A DNA stretch of 64,000 bases, taken from positions 248,001-312,000 of the forward strand of contig NZ_JAJTTH010000008.1 of NCBI RefSeq assembly GCF_021341665.1. Reading direction: 5' to 3'. Origin of the DNA: Pseudomonas sp. Au-Pse12. Lineage in GTDB: Bacteria; Pseudomonadota; Gammaproteobacteria; Pseudomonadales; Pseudomonadaceae. Position numbers and translations under genes: made by a program. Below, piece after piece: positions 20,691 to 29,542 of this stretch; within the stretch, counting starts at the first letter, position 1, and each line of letters opens with the position of its first letter. The notes under the pieces are model-generated. The model was not told where the DNA came from and ran no database searches. It saw nothing but the letters and a program-made list of their open reading frames with translations.

Positions 20691-20810
20691 GATCACTTCA
20701 AGTAATAGGGGGCGAATTTGAGTCATTCATGAATGACCTGGCCAACAGACCCAGGCGGAGGCCGCCGGCTGCAGTGGCCGATCCTTGCCTGGCATGAGCA
20801 GGAGGGCGGT

Positions 20811-21986
20811 TCAGCGCATGCAATAGGCAATAAAGTGGCTTTCGGGCATGGGGCGGGCAAACAGAAAGCCCTGGGCGACCAGGCAACCAAGCGCCAGCAG
20901 ACGCTCTTTCTGCTCAAGCGTCTCGACCCCTTCGATGATCAGTGACAGGCCCAGCGAGCGGGCCAGCGCCACGGTGGAGCTGATGATCGCGCTGCTTCGG
21001 GGTTGATGGCGCAGTTTGCGCACGAAGGTGCCATCCAGCTTGATCTGGCTGAATGGCAGTTCGCATAGGCGATCCAGCGAGGCATAACCGGCACCGAAAT
21101 CATCCAGCGCCAGATCACAGCCCAGAGCTCGCAGGCGCACCATGTTTTCCAGGCTGCTGGCGGGGGCGTCGAGCAGGCTGTTTTCAGTGATCTCAAAGGT
21201 GATGCTGCTGTAGGGCACCTGAAACTGTGTGAGCAATGAGGTAATGGAGTCGGTCAGCGTCTCGCTGGCCAATTGCGCTGGATGCAGATTGAACGAGAAG
21301 CGCAGTGCGTGGCCTCGCTCCGCGAGCTTTTGCCGTAGCGCCAGGCCTTGGTCGAGCACCTGCCAGAACAAGCGGTCCAGCAGGTTGTAGTGCTCCATGA
21401 TGGAGAGAAAGTGTGACGGCGGCAGCACCCCGAGCTGTGGGTGATTCCACCGGGCCAAGGCCTCGACCCCTTGCAGGGCTGCATCGTAGAGCGCCACCTT
21501 GGGTTGGTAGTAGGGTTCGAATTCGCCGTCGTCCAGGCCGCGAATCACATCGGCCAGGGTCGGAAGCTCCGACTGTTGCAAAGGGCTTGGGCGGTTGTGG
21601 CGTTGAGTCTGATAACGGGTCAACAAGGTGGTAAGGCGCTCCAGGCTGAAGGGTTTACCCAGGTTGCCGAGAAAGTTCAGGCCCAGGCGCTTGATCATCA
21701 GGGCGGTGGCATGCCGCAGGTTCGGGTCGATCTGGCTGCACAGGATGACGGAGCGCAGCTTGCCGCCTTGGCTGGCGTGGCGCAGGAACGTCAGGCCGTC
21801 CACGCCGGGCATTTTCAGGTCGCAGATGGCGATGTCCATGAAGGTGGCGCGTTCCAGCAGCGTAAGCGCTTCAGCGCCACTGCTGGCCTCATGCACCTGG
21901 CCCAGCATGACTTTCTTCAGGGCGGTGACGGTGACCAGGCGTTGCAGCGGTTCATCTTCCAGAACCAGTACGTTCAAGGGGTGCAT
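20811..21986 (-). CDS. RocR-like response regulator with EAL phosphodiesterase domain
   Basis: A 391-residue protein: receiver domain (about 1-120, phospho-acceptor Asp56 in AICDLKMPG) followed by a c-di-GMP phosphodiesterase EAL domain (about 150-390). The catalytic set is intact: GVEALARW (Glu175, the same position as in RocR), SFNLHP, FEITEN, LALDDFGAGYASLDRL, QIKLDG, IIEGVETLEQ and AQGFLFARP. Activity is therefore expected. In P. aeruginosa RocR opposes RocA1 control of cup fimbriae. It precedes the sensor gene and is divergent from the regulator gene. Confidence 0.88.
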   Translation of the reverse strand: MHPLNVLVLEDEPLQRLVTVTALKKVMLGQVHEASSGAEALTLLERATFMDIAICDLKMPGVDGLTFLRHASQGGKLRSVILCSQIDPNLRHATALMIKRLGLNFLGNLGKPFSLERLTTLLTRYQTQRHNRPSPLQQSELPTLADVIRGLDDGEFEPYYQPKVALYDAALQGVEALARWNHPQLGVLPPSHFLSIMEHYNLLDRLFWQVLDQGLALRQKLAERGHALRFSFNLHPAQLASETLTDSITSLLTQFQVPYSSITFEITENSLLDAPASSLENMVRLRALGCDLALDDFGAGYASLDRLCELPFSQIKLDGTFVRKLRHQPRSSAIISSTVALARSLGLSLIIEGVETLEQKERLLALGCLVAQGFLFARPMPESHFIAYCMR

Positions 21987-22291
21987 TGCCGGCTCATGTC
22001 ATTGTTTGTCGGCTATCTTGCGTAAGGTTCCTGGGGCAGGACCATGAGGCAAATCCCCTCGTTGCGTAGGAAACTTCCTAATGAAAAATCAGATTGCCTG
22101 AATCCTTCGGTCGGTATGAATAACCGCTTGTAACCTGGGCTAATAGCCGGGAGTCTGAATTTCGCAAGAGGTGATGGCGGGTCTAAGGCTGGCGCGTAGT
22201 TGCGAAATTTACCTGCCAGCAAGAGCAATCCCGTATATTTTCCAGGCCGTCATATGTGCCGATGGCCAAGCTTCTAAGGTGAAATGAGCAA
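21987..22291. other. Divergent control region between REC-EAL gene and LuxR-type regulator
   Basis: This 305-bp region must carry the promoters of both arms of the Roc-like system. It contains the inverted repeat at 22067-22080 (listed separately). No open frame of interest and no clear sigma-54 site are seen. Confidence 0.5.
22067..22080. promoter_or_regulatory. RcsB-box-like inverted repeat
   Basis: The 14-bp element TAGGAA-AC-TTCCTA is an inverted repeat and matches 11 of 14 positions of the enterobacterial RcsAB box (TAAGAATATTCCTA). RcsB and the regulator encoded at 22292 belong to the same NarL-type family, so an autoregulatory operator is plausible but unproven. Confidence 0.4.
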
Positions 22292-22921
22292 ATGCCCAGC
22301 GTATTGATAGTTGACGATCATCCGGTTGTGAGGCTCGCCGTTAAGGTCTTGCTGGAAAAGAACAACATGCAGGTGGTTGCTGAAACGGACAATGGGCTGG
22401 ACGCACTGGAACTGGTTCGCGAACTTGTGCCGGATGTGGTGATTCTCGACATTGGCATTCCCAAACTGGATGGCCTCAAGGTTCTTTCACGGATCAAGGC
22501 GCTGGGGCTGCCGACGGAAGTACTGGTGCTGACCTCGCAGTCGGTGGAAAGCTTTTGCAAACGCTGCATCCAGCTCGGCGCACGGGGCTTTGTCAACAAA
22601 GAGGAAGACCTGAACAACCTGGTGGTGGCCTTGAATGCGGTATTGGCGGGCTACACCTTCTATCCGTCGCTGGTGCTGGACGTTTCTGCCCCGGTGGCGC
22701 AACAACAGTCCGAGGCCGAGCAGATCGCTTCGCTGACGGATCGCGAGATGATCGTGTTGCAGTACCTGGCCCAGGGGTATTCCAACAAGGCCATTGGTGA
22801 AAAGCTGTTTCTCAGTAACAAGACTGTCAGTACCTACAAGACTCGTTTACTGCACAAGCTCGGCCTCGGTTCGCAAGTTGGCCTGGCAGAGTTCGCCAAG
22901 CGCAATGCACTGATTCCCTGA
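22292..22921 (+). CDS. LuxR/NarL-family response regulator (RocA1/BvgA-like)
   Basis: A 209-residue DNA-binding response regulator: receiver (VLIVDDHPVVR, phospho-acceptor Asp53 in VVILDIGIP, conserved Lys in FVNKEED) and a C-terminal LuxR-type HTH (about 145-205, LTDREMIVLQYLAQGYSNKAIGEKLFLSNKTVSTYKTRLLHKLG). Family members BvgA, EvgA, RcsB and RocA1 receive phosphate from a BvgS-type sensor Hpt domain, and such a sensor is encoded nearby on the opposite strand. It lies just before the fimbrial operon in the same direction, which makes it the likely activator. Confidence 0.88.
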   Translation: MPSVLIVDDHPVVRLAVKVLLEKNNMQVVAETDNGLDALELVRELVPDVVILDIGIPKLDGLKVLSRIKALGLPTEVLVLTSQSVESFCKRCIQLGARGFVNKEEDLNNLVVALNAVLAGYTFYPSLVLDVSAPVAQQQSEAEQIASLTDREMIVLQYLAQGYSNKAIGEKLFLSNKTVSTYKTRLLHKLGLGSQVGLAEFAKRNALIP

Positions 22922-23375
22922 CTCGTTTCCTCTTCGAACTGCTCGCCAGCCTTGTACTCAAGCACTGACGAGTCACCTTTGTTTTGCTCTTTCTATTTCC
23001 TGATACCGCTACAGGTATCCGCCTCGGGCTGTTTCGCCTGAAATTTGCGGCAATCACACTTCGGTTTCCGTCATGCAATGTGGCGGATGAGGGGTGGGTT
23101 ATTTGTGGGCCGCTCCACGCTTGGACATCGATAGAGAAAAGAGGTGCTTTTCAGCTCTTAAGGCATCGCGGGTAGTGCTTGGGAAATTTCTGAAATGAGT
23201 ATCGCCCTTGTCTTATCTGCATGAGCGTCTAACGAAAATAGAATGGGCTCCAGCACTAGATGAGCAATAACTTGATGGCGATGTTTTTTGTAAGTTCCAA
23301 CTGCAATCAAGAATCGTCGGTTAATTGCTTGAAGGGTGCGATTTAACCTCAAGGATTTCCATTAAGGACTCAAGA
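22922..23375. other. Long leader/promoter region of the fimbrial cluster
   Basis: A 454-bp gap that is clearly richer in A+T than its surroundings, especially 23160-23375. It carries an 18-bp inverted repeat GATACC-N6-GGTATC at 23002-23019 without a T-run. I found no reliable open frame. The AT-rich part directly before the major pilin gene is the likely promoter and long untranslated leader of the operon. Confidence 0.5.
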
Positions 23376-23933
23376 ATGAAACTCAGCAAAATCACAGCAG
23401 CTGTTGCGGCAATAGTTCTCGGTGCCGCCTCGGCGGCAAGCATGGCGGCAGGCAGCAGCGCCAAGGGCGAGATTCGTTTTACCGGTGAAATCAACGAATC
23501 CCCATGCACCATCACCAGTGACACGCAGTTTCAAACCCTGGCCATGGACTCGATTTCCAGCAGCGTCCTGAAAAATGGCGGCAAGTCCGCCCTGAAGAAG
23601 TTCGTCATCAAGTTGCAGGGTTGTGACAACAGTGCGCTGAAGGCCGTGACCGCGACCTTTACCGGTGCCGAGTCCAGCAATGACGGCCTGCTCAAGCTTG
23701 GGGGCGTGGAAGGCGCGAGCCTGGCGATCGCCGACGACGGTGGCAGCCTGATCAAGCTGGGTGCAGCGTCTTCGGTGTTCAACCTCTCGGCAGGCGACAA
23801 CAACCTGCGTTTCAGCGCTTACCTGCAGGGCGACACCGCGCTCGGTGGTGAAAGTGGCACGGAAGTGATTGCGGCTGACATCGTGGGCGGCACGTTCGAT
23901 GCCACTGCCGGTTTTACCCTGGCTTACCAGTAA
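23376..23933 (+). CDS. Chaperone-usher major fimbrial subunit
   Basis: A 185-residue fimbrial subunit. From ATG 23376 (AAGGA about 8 bases upstream) there is a signal peptide MKLSKITAAVAAIVLGAASAASMAA, then GEIRFTGEINESPCTI with the first Cys of the pilin disulfide and LQGCDN with the second, and the C-terminal beta-strand ending TAGFTLAYQ (penultimate aromatic) used in donor-strand complementation. Its first place in the cluster and the long leader suggest it is the most expressed, main shaft subunit. Confidence 0.88.
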   Translation: MKLSKITAAVAAIVLGAASAASMAAGSSAKGEIRFTGEINESPCTITSDTQFQTLAMDSISSSVLKNGGKSALKKFVIKLQGCDNSALKAVTATFTGAESSNDGLLKLGGVEGASLAIADDGGSLIKLGAASSVFNLSAGDNNLRFSAYLQGDTALGGESGTEVIAADIVGGTFDATAGFTLAYQ

Positions 23934-24008
23934 CTCTCGGTATAGCTAGCAGGGGCGTCTCGGAGCATGTGCAGTGTGCATGCTCCGGGCGTGCCTCCCG
24001 GAGGTGTC

Positions 24009-24554
24009 ATGAGACGCTCGACGGTTGTTTGGCCCAGGTCCTTGCTCTGGCTGGTGATTGCCGGGAGTGCGCTGCCGGTTCAGGCGCAGCCACCGCTGCA
24101 GAAAGGCCAGTTGCAGATGGTCGGGGAGATCTTCGATGCGGCCTGTGCCATTCAGGTCGAAAGCCAGTATCAGGCCATCAGCATGGCGCCGACACCGGTG
24201 CATGGGCTGGTCAGTGGTGACGCTGCGACCCGACAGGCACTTGATATACAGATCGTTAACTGCGGCTCGAGCAATACCTTGTCCCGGCGGTCGTTATTCA
24301 ACTCGTTTACGGTGGTTTTCGAGGGCGACGGCAACGATGGGCATTTCGCCACCCAAGGTACCGCCCAAGGTATCGCCATACATATAAAGGATATTAACGG
24401 AAACTCGGTCATACCCGGAGTTCCAGTTAAAGGCAGCGAAGTTGCCGCCACAGACATGGCACTTAATTATTCGCTGACACTTATTGGTAGTGGTACTTCG
24501 CTGAGCGCTGGCGACTATCACGCCACAATCAGGCTCGGAATCAATCACTTCTGA
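24009..24554 (+). CDS. Fimbrial subunit (type 1 family)
   Basis: A 181-residue fimbrial protein. ATG 24009 follows a strong GGAGG site. The signal peptide ends near PVQAQ; the mature part has MVGEIFDAACAIQ and VNCGSSN with the two cysteines, and ends with the strand GDYHATIRLGINHF. It resembles the preceding pilin in layout but is clearly divergent. The stretch 24240-24480 has a codon choice richer in A/T than the neighbours. Confidence 0.82.
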   Translation: MRRSTVVWPRSLLWLVIAGSALPVQAQPPLQKGQLQMVGEIFDAACAIQVESQYQAISMAPTPVHGLVSGDAATRQALDIQIVNCGSSNTLSRRSLFNSFTVVFEGDGNDGHFATQGTAQGIAIHIKDINGNSVIPGVPVKGSEVAATDMALNYSLTLIGSGTSLSAGDYHATIRLGINHF

Positions 24555-24600
24555 TGTGAGGTGTTCTGCAGCGATATTAATAGCCGGGGAAGTGAGTCGC

Positions 24601-27081
24601 GTGAGTCAACACAGAGTATGGGTTGCCACTACTTTGTGGTGTATTGCCGGCATGGCTGGCGCAGCCGAAGAGTATCAATTCAATATCGATGTTCTGGATG
24701 TCAAAGAACAACAGAGCCTGGATCTTAGTCTGTTCGCCAGAGCCAACTTTATTCTGCCCGGCCAATACAGCCTGGTGGTTCAGGTCAACCGTGATTCCTT
24801 GACCGAAAGACCGGTGCAATTCATCGCTCCGGACGATGACCCCAAGGGCAGCCTGGCGTGTATTTCCAGCGCGCTGGTGAGTGAACTGGGCTTGAAGGCG
24901 CAGGTGCTCAAGACCCTGGCCTGGTGGCACGGCGGAGCCTGCCTGGATACCACCAGCATTCCCGGGATGCAGGTGCGCGGTGATCTTGGGGCCGCGACGC
25001 TGCACCTGAGTATTCCCCAGGAATCCCTGGAATACACCGCGGCCAACTGGGACCCGCCATCGCGTTGGGAGGAGGGCGTTAATGGCGTCCTGCTCGATTA
25101 CAACCTCAATGCCCAGACCAGCGATCAGTTGAGGAACAAGGGCAGCAGCAACCAGCTCAGTGGCAACGGCACCGCCGGTCTCAACCTGGGAGCCTGGCGC
25201 CTGCGCGCCGACTGGCAGGCGCAGATGCAACAGGCCTCCGGGCAACAGACGCATCGGCAATTCGACTGGAGCCGTTTCTACGCCTTGCGCGCTTTGCCTT
25301 CGTTGCGCGCCAACCTGGCCGTGGGCGAGGACTACCTGAACTCCACCTTGTTCGGCAGCTTCCGCTTTACCGGTGCGAGCCTTGCCACCAACGACAGCAT
25401 GTTGCCGCCCAACCTGCGTGGTTATGCCCCGGAAATCACCGGAGTGGCGCGGACCAACGCCCGGGTGGTGGTGCGCCAGTTGGGGCGGGTGCTGTACGAC
25501 ACCCAGGTGCCCCCTGGCCCTTTCCGCATCCAGGACCTGAACGATGCGGTCAACGGCAAGCTGGATGTGCAGGTCGAGGAGCAGGACGGCAGCCACCAGG
25601 AGTTCCAGGTGGACACCGCGAGCATTCCGTACCTGACCCGGCCCGGCACCGTGCGCTATCGCCTGGCGGCGGGCAAACCGTCGGAGTGGGACCACAGCCT
25701 GGAAGGGCCCGCCTTTGGTAGCGGGGAATTTTCCTGGGGGGTCAGCAACGGCTGGTCGCTGTATGGCGGCAGCCTGGCCGCCAAGGACTATGGCTCGGTG
25801 GCCCTGGGGGTTGGCCGTGACCTGCTGGCCTTCGGTGCATTGTCGGTGGACGTGACGCAATCCCGGGCGCAGTTGCCCCAGGGTGACAGCCTGATGGGCA
25901 AGTCCTATCGCGCCAGTTATTCCAAGCGTTTCGAGGATTACGACAGCCAGGTGACGTTTGCCGGTTATCGCTTCTCGGAAGAGGACTTCATGAGCATGAA
26001 CGAGTTCATCGATGCCCGGCGCAGCGGCAAGCCGATCAACCGGAGCAAGGAAATGTACACGGCCACCGTCAGCAAGAGCTTTCGCGACCAGAACATCAGC
26101 CTCTATCTCAACTACAGCCACCAGAATTACTGGAACAGTGCGCCGAGCGACCGCTACAGCCTGTCGCTGTCGCGCTACTTCAACCTGGGAAACGTCAAGA
26201 ACGTCAGCCTGTCGTTGACCGCCTATCGCAACCAGGCCTACGGCGGCATCGATGAAGGGGCGTATCTGTCCGTCAGCCTGCCTTGGGGCGAGCGTGGTTC
26301 GGTCAGCTACAGCACGACCGCCAGCCGCAACGACAGCAGCCACAACCTGAGTTATTTCGAACGTCAGGATGAACGCAACAGCTACATGCTCAGCGCGGGC
26401 ACAGCCAAGGCCGGCAATACCGCCAGTGGCTACCTGACCCATGACGGCAGCCAGGCCCAAGTGGTGGCCAGTGCCAGCTACCAGGCCGGCCAGTACCGCT
26501 CCGCGGGGTTGTCGGTGCAGGGCGGCGCGACCCTGACCCCCGAAGGCGGCGCCTTGCACCGCAGCAGCAACATGGGCGGCACCCGCTTGCTGGTGGACAC
26601 CCAGGGCGTGCCCGGCGTGCCGGTGCGTGGCAGCGGTGTGCCGAGCCGTACCAATCGCTTCGGCAAGGCGGTGATTACCGACGTCAACAGTTACTACCGC
26701 AACCAGGCAAGCATTGACCTCGACCGCCTGGACGACGATGTCGAGGCCACCCAGTCGGTGGCGGAATTCACCCTGACCGAAGGGGCGATCGGCTACCGCA
26801 GTTTCGACGTGATCGCCGGGCACAAGGCCATGGTGCGAGTGCTTCTGGCCGATCAGCGGCACCCGCCTTTCGGCAGCACCGTGCGTAACAGCCGCGGCCA
26901 GGAGACCGGGATTCTCAGTGAGGACGGCCTGGTGTACCTGAGCGGCATGCAACCCGGAGCCACCATGACCCTGCATTGGGACGGCAAGGATCAATGCCGT
27001 TTCGTGCTGCCCGAAGCGCCCCCTGTCGAGGATGTCGAATCGCAGTTCCTCTGTCGGTCGTCCACCGACGTCCACCCTTAA
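24601..27081 (+). CDS. Fimbrial outer membrane usher
   Basis: The pore that accepts chaperone-subunit complexes and secretes the fimbria through the outer membrane (FimD/PapC family). I favour the GTG at 24601 (GGGGA about ten bases upstream; signal peptide ends at GMAGA), giving 826 residues. The N-terminal domain begins YQFNIDVLDVKEQQSLDLSLFA; the barrel region contains RGYAPEITGVARTNARVVVRQ and the plug-type RIQDLNDAVNGKLDVQVEEQDG; the C-terminal domains include TDVNSYYRNQASIDLDRLDDDVE and the end cysteines (DQCRFVLPE, FLC). GTG at 24556 and 24592 are alternative starts. Confidence 0.93.
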   Translation: MSQHRVWVATTLWCIAGMAGAAEEYQFNIDVLDVKEQQSLDLSLFARANFILPGQYSLVVQVNRDSLTERPVQFIAPDDDPKGSLACISSALVSELGLKAQVLKTLAWWHGGACLDTTSIPGMQVRGDLGAATLHLSIPQESLEYTAANWDPPSRWEEGVNGVLLDYNLNAQTSDQLRNKGSSNQLSGNGTAGLNLGAWRLRADWQAQMQQASGQQTHRQFDWSRFYALRALPSLRANLAVGEDYLNSTLFGSFRFTGASLATNDSMLPPNLRGYAPEITGVARTNARVVVRQLGRVLYDTQVPPGPFRIQDLNDAVNGKLDVQVEEQDGSHQEFQVDTASIPYLTRPGTVRYRLAAGKPSEWDHSLEGPAFGSGEFSWGVSNGWSLYGGSLAAKDYGSVALGVGRDLLAFGALSVDVTQSRAQLPQGDSLMGKSYRASYSKRFEDYDSQVTFAGYRFSEEDFMSMNEFIDARRSGKPINRSKEMYTATVSKSFRDQNISLYLNYSHQNYWNSAPSDRYSLSLSRYFNLGNVKNVSLSLTAYRNQAYGGIDEGAYLSVSLPWGERGSVSYSTTASRNDSSHNLSYFERQDERNSYMLSAGTAKAGNTASGYLTHDGSQAQVVASASYQAGQYRSAGLSVQGGATLTPEGGALHRSSNMGGTRLLVDTQGVPGVPVRGSGVPSRTNRFGKAVITDVNSYYRNQASIDLDRLDDDVEATQSVAEFTLTEGAIGYRSFDVIAGHKAMVRVLLADQRHPPFGSTVRNSRGQETGILSEDGLVYLSGMQPGATMTLHWDGKDQCRFVLPEAPPVEDVESQFLCRSSTDVHP

Positions 27082-27120
27082 GCCCCCCCCCTAGTCAACG
27101 GATAACCACGAGTGGCCCCC

Positions 27121-27876
27121 ATGAAATCGCTTGATCAGAAACACCTCATCCTTGTCGCCTGGCTCGCCCTGGCTGCCGCGCCCTCGTTGCAGGCCGCCGT
27201 TTCGCTGGACCGCACGCGAGTGATCCTCAACGGCGACGATAAGTCGGTGAGCCTCAACATCAACAACCAGAACACCCAGCTGCCGTACCTGGCGCAGGCC
27301 TGGATCGAGAACGAGCAGGATCAGAAGATCACCAGCCCGCTGGTGGTGTTGCCGCCGATCCAGCGGCTCGAAGCCGGCTCCAGCAGCCAGGTGAAAATCC
27401 TCAAGCTGGCGCAGGTGAGCCAACTGCCCCAGGACCGCGAGACGCTGTTCTACTTCAACCTGCGGGAAGTGCCGCCGCGCAGCGACAAGCCCAACACCCT
27501 GCAGATTGCCCTGCAAACCCGGATCAAGCTGTTCTATCGCCCCGCGGCCATCGCCCGTGGCGCCAACCCGACGCAGGCGCCGTGGCAAGAGCAACTGACC
27601 CTGAGCCTGGCGGGGGACCGCTACACGGTGCACAACCCCACGCCTTACTACGTGACCCTGATCGATGCCAGCAGCAGTGCGGGCGGCAAGACCGTGGACG
27701 GTTTCCAGCCCTTCATGATCGAGCCCAAGGGCCAACTGCTACTGGACGTCAGCGCCAAGAGCCTCGGTGCCAAGCCGGTACTGACCTATGTGAATGACTA
27801 CGGTGGCCGGCCTTTGCTGGAGTTCCAGTGCGCAGGCGGTCAGTGCAATGCCAAGTCCGTGAACAACCCGGGCTGA
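27121..27876 (+). CDS. Periplasmic fimbrial chaperone (PapD family)
   Basis: A 251-residue two-domain immunoglobulin-fold chaperone that donates a strand to folding pilin subunits. Signal peptide to about residue 24 (LAAAPSLQAA). The G1-strand/cleft residues are present: Arg in SLDRTRVILNG and Lys in QTRIKLFYRP. The usual YLAQAWIENE and FYFNLREVPPRS motifs are also seen. It follows the usher by 39 bp. Only one chaperone is encoded in this cluster. A GTG three codons upstream is an alternative start. Confidence 0.92.
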   Translation: MKSLDQKHLILVAWLALAAAPSLQAAVSLDRTRVILNGDDKSVSLNINNQNTQLPYLAQAWIENEQDQKITSPLVVLPPIQRLEAGSSSQVKILKLAQVSQLPQDRETLFYFNLREVPPRSDKPNTLQIALQTRIKLFYRPAAIARGANPTQAPWQEQLTLSLAGDRYTVHNPTPYYVTLIDASSSAGGKTVDGFQPFMIEPKGQLLLDVSAKSLGAKPVLTYVNDYGGRPLLEFQCAGGQCNAKSVNNPG

Positions 27877-27917
27877 TTGCAACCTTGGCGAAACATCAAC
27901 AGGGCGAGGCGAATAGC

Positions 27918-28523
27918 ATGAAGCGCAACCCACGGATTTGCAGCGGCGGGCACGGCCGGGTTCTTCCACTGCTGGCCCTGCTGGCGCTGTCCGGCACCGA
28001 ATCGGCCAGGGCACAGGTGGCCAGTGACGATCGAACGGCGATCCTCCAGGTCTCCGGCGCATTGCTGGAGAGTGCCTGTCACCTGGATGTGGGCTCGGCC
28101 TATCAGGAAGTCTGGCTGGGCGAATTGAGTACTGCGCGGTTGTCGCGGCCCGGCGATCAGGGCGCCCCGGTGGCGGTCACCCTGAAGTTGCGCGATTGCG
28201 TGAGGACTCAGGGCGGCCGGCGTGAGGCGCAGGGCGCCACGCTGGTCTGGAGTGCGATCGAACCGGTGGCGAGCCTGCGCTTCAGCGCCGTGGCCGATCC
28301 CGACAGCCCGCAACTGGTCAAGGTCCAGGGGGCTGGCGGCTTTGGCTTGCGCCTAAGCGATGCGCTGCGGCGACCGCTGGCCCTGGGGCGCTCCGGGCAC
28401 ACCTGGTTCGTCTCGCCCGGCAGCAATCAACTGACGTACTACATCATTCCCGAGCGCACGCCGGCGCCCCTGTCGCCAGGGCATTTTCGCGCCAACCTGA
28501 ACCTGCGCATGAGCTACGACTGA
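27918..28523 (+). CDS. Fimbrial minor subunit
   Basis: A 201-residue exported protein starting at ATG 27918, with a signal peptide ending near ESARAQ. The mature part has LQVSGALLESACHLDVG and LKLRDCVRTQG with paired cysteines, and the end strand GHFRANLNLRMSYD. It is the longest of the four subunits after the chaperone, but too short for a two-domain tip adhesin (usually 300 or more residues). Likely a minor or tip-adaptor pilin. Confidence 0.8.
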   Translation: MKRNPRICSGGHGRVLPLLALLALSGTESARAQVASDDRTAILQVSGALLESACHLDVGSAYQEVWLGELSTARLSRPGDQGAPVAVTLKLRDCVRTQGGRREAQGATLVWSAIEPVASLRFSAVADPDSPQLVKVQGAGGFGLRLSDALRRPLALGRSGHTWFVSPGSNQLTYYIIPERTPAPLSPGHFRANLNLRMSYD

Positions 28524-28533
28524 GGTGCATGGC

Positions 28534-29028
28534 ATGAACATCAGCCGATGGCTACTGAGAGGCTGGGCGCTGCCACTGTTGTGGCTGGCGCTGCCGGCCC
28601 ATGGAGACATGCAGATCTACGTCATTGGGTCGATCAAGGCGGCGATCCCTTGCGTGATCCAGGGCAGCAATACCGCGCTGATCGATGTGCCGTTCGGTGA
28701 CGTGCAGATCGCCAAGATCGACGGAGCCTACAAGACCGTGCCCATCAACTATGGACTCGATTGCAGCCGCGCCATGAACCATGCCCTGCGCATGCGGATC
28801 ACTGGCACCCCGGCAAGCTTCAACAACCAGCTGCTGGCGGTCACGGGTACCGACAACCTGGGGATAGCCCTGAAGAACGGCAGCGACGCCATCGGCCGCG
28901 ATGAATGGTTCAACTTCAACCCGGCAGTCCCGCCACAGCTGAAGGCGGTGCTGGTGCGCGGTGGCGGCAGCACGCTGGCTCCCGGCGAATTCAAGACCGG
29001 AGCAACCCTGGTGGTGGACTATCAATGA
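28534..29028 (+). CDS. Fimbrial minor subunit
   Basis: A 164-residue exported protein (ATG 28534; signal peptide ending near ALPAHGD). It has two cysteines in IKAAIPCVIQG and YGLDCSRA, the block VPFGDVQIAKIDGAYKTVPINYG, and a C-terminal strand FKTGATLVVDYQ. It is a recognisable relative of the next gene's product (shared ...VQIAKI/AISKI..GxY...P..Y.L.C pattern), suggesting gene duplication. Its stop overlaps the next start (ATGA). Confidence 0.82.
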   Translation: MNISRWLLRGWALPLLWLALPAHGDMQIYVIGSIKAAIPCVIQGSNTALIDVPFGDVQIAKIDGAYKTVPINYGLDCSRAMNHALRMRITGTPASFNNQLLAVTGTDNLGIALKNGSDAIGRDEWFNFNPAVPPQLKAVLVRGGGSTLAPGEFKTGATLVVDYQ

Positions 29029-29534
29029 ACAATCGTGGACGCACTGAACCGGTGGTTTTGGCGTTGAGCCTATTGCTGGCGGCTCTGCCGAGGCTTGGGC
29101 TGGGGCAGGAGAACATGCAGTTTCACGGCAGGCTGATTGCCCCTGCCTGTACGGTCACTGATCAGGGGCAGTTCCTGGAGGTCGCGTTCAAGAGCCAGAT
29201 CGCGATCAGCAAGATCAATGGCGAGAACTACCGCCAGCAGGTGCCCTATCAGGTCGAGTGCGAGGGGCTGGGGGGGGCAGGCCTGGTCTGGCGCATGAAG
29301 CTGACCTTCAAGGGCACGCCGGCGGATTTCGATCCCAAGGTCCTGAAGACCTCCGTCCAGGGCCTGGGGATCAAGCTGCGGCTGGGTGACGAAGACTTTG
29401 ATATTGACGAAACCAGGCTGGTCAATCTTGCGGACTTGCCAAAACTTGAGGCGGTGCCGGTCAAGGACCTGGGGGCGAAATTGTCCAATAACCGGTTTTC
29501 CGCCTCGGCCTCGTTGATTGCCGAACTCTATTAG
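29025..29534 (+). CDS. Fimbrial minor subunit
   Basis: A 169-residue exported subunit with a signal peptide ending around RLGLGQE. It has GRLIAPACTVTDQG and YQVECEGLG cysteines, a FKSQIAISKINGENYRQQVPY block shared with the preceding protein, and an end strand FSASASLIAELY. Translationally coupled to the gene before it by a 4-bp overlap. Confidence 0.82.
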   Translation: MNNRGRTEPVVLALSLLLAALPRLGLGQENMQFHGRLIAPACTVTDQGQFLEVAFKSQIAISKINGENYRQQVPYQVECEGLGGAGLVWRMKLTFKGTPADFDPKVLKTSVQGLGIKLRLGDEDFDIDETRLVNLADLPKLEAVPVKDLGAKLSNNRFSASASLIAELY

Positions 29535-29542
29535 GAGCCCCC

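Noticed and set aside
24577..27075. 832-codon minus-strand frame opposite the usher
   Set aside because: Antisense shadow of a clear usher gene; no motifs.
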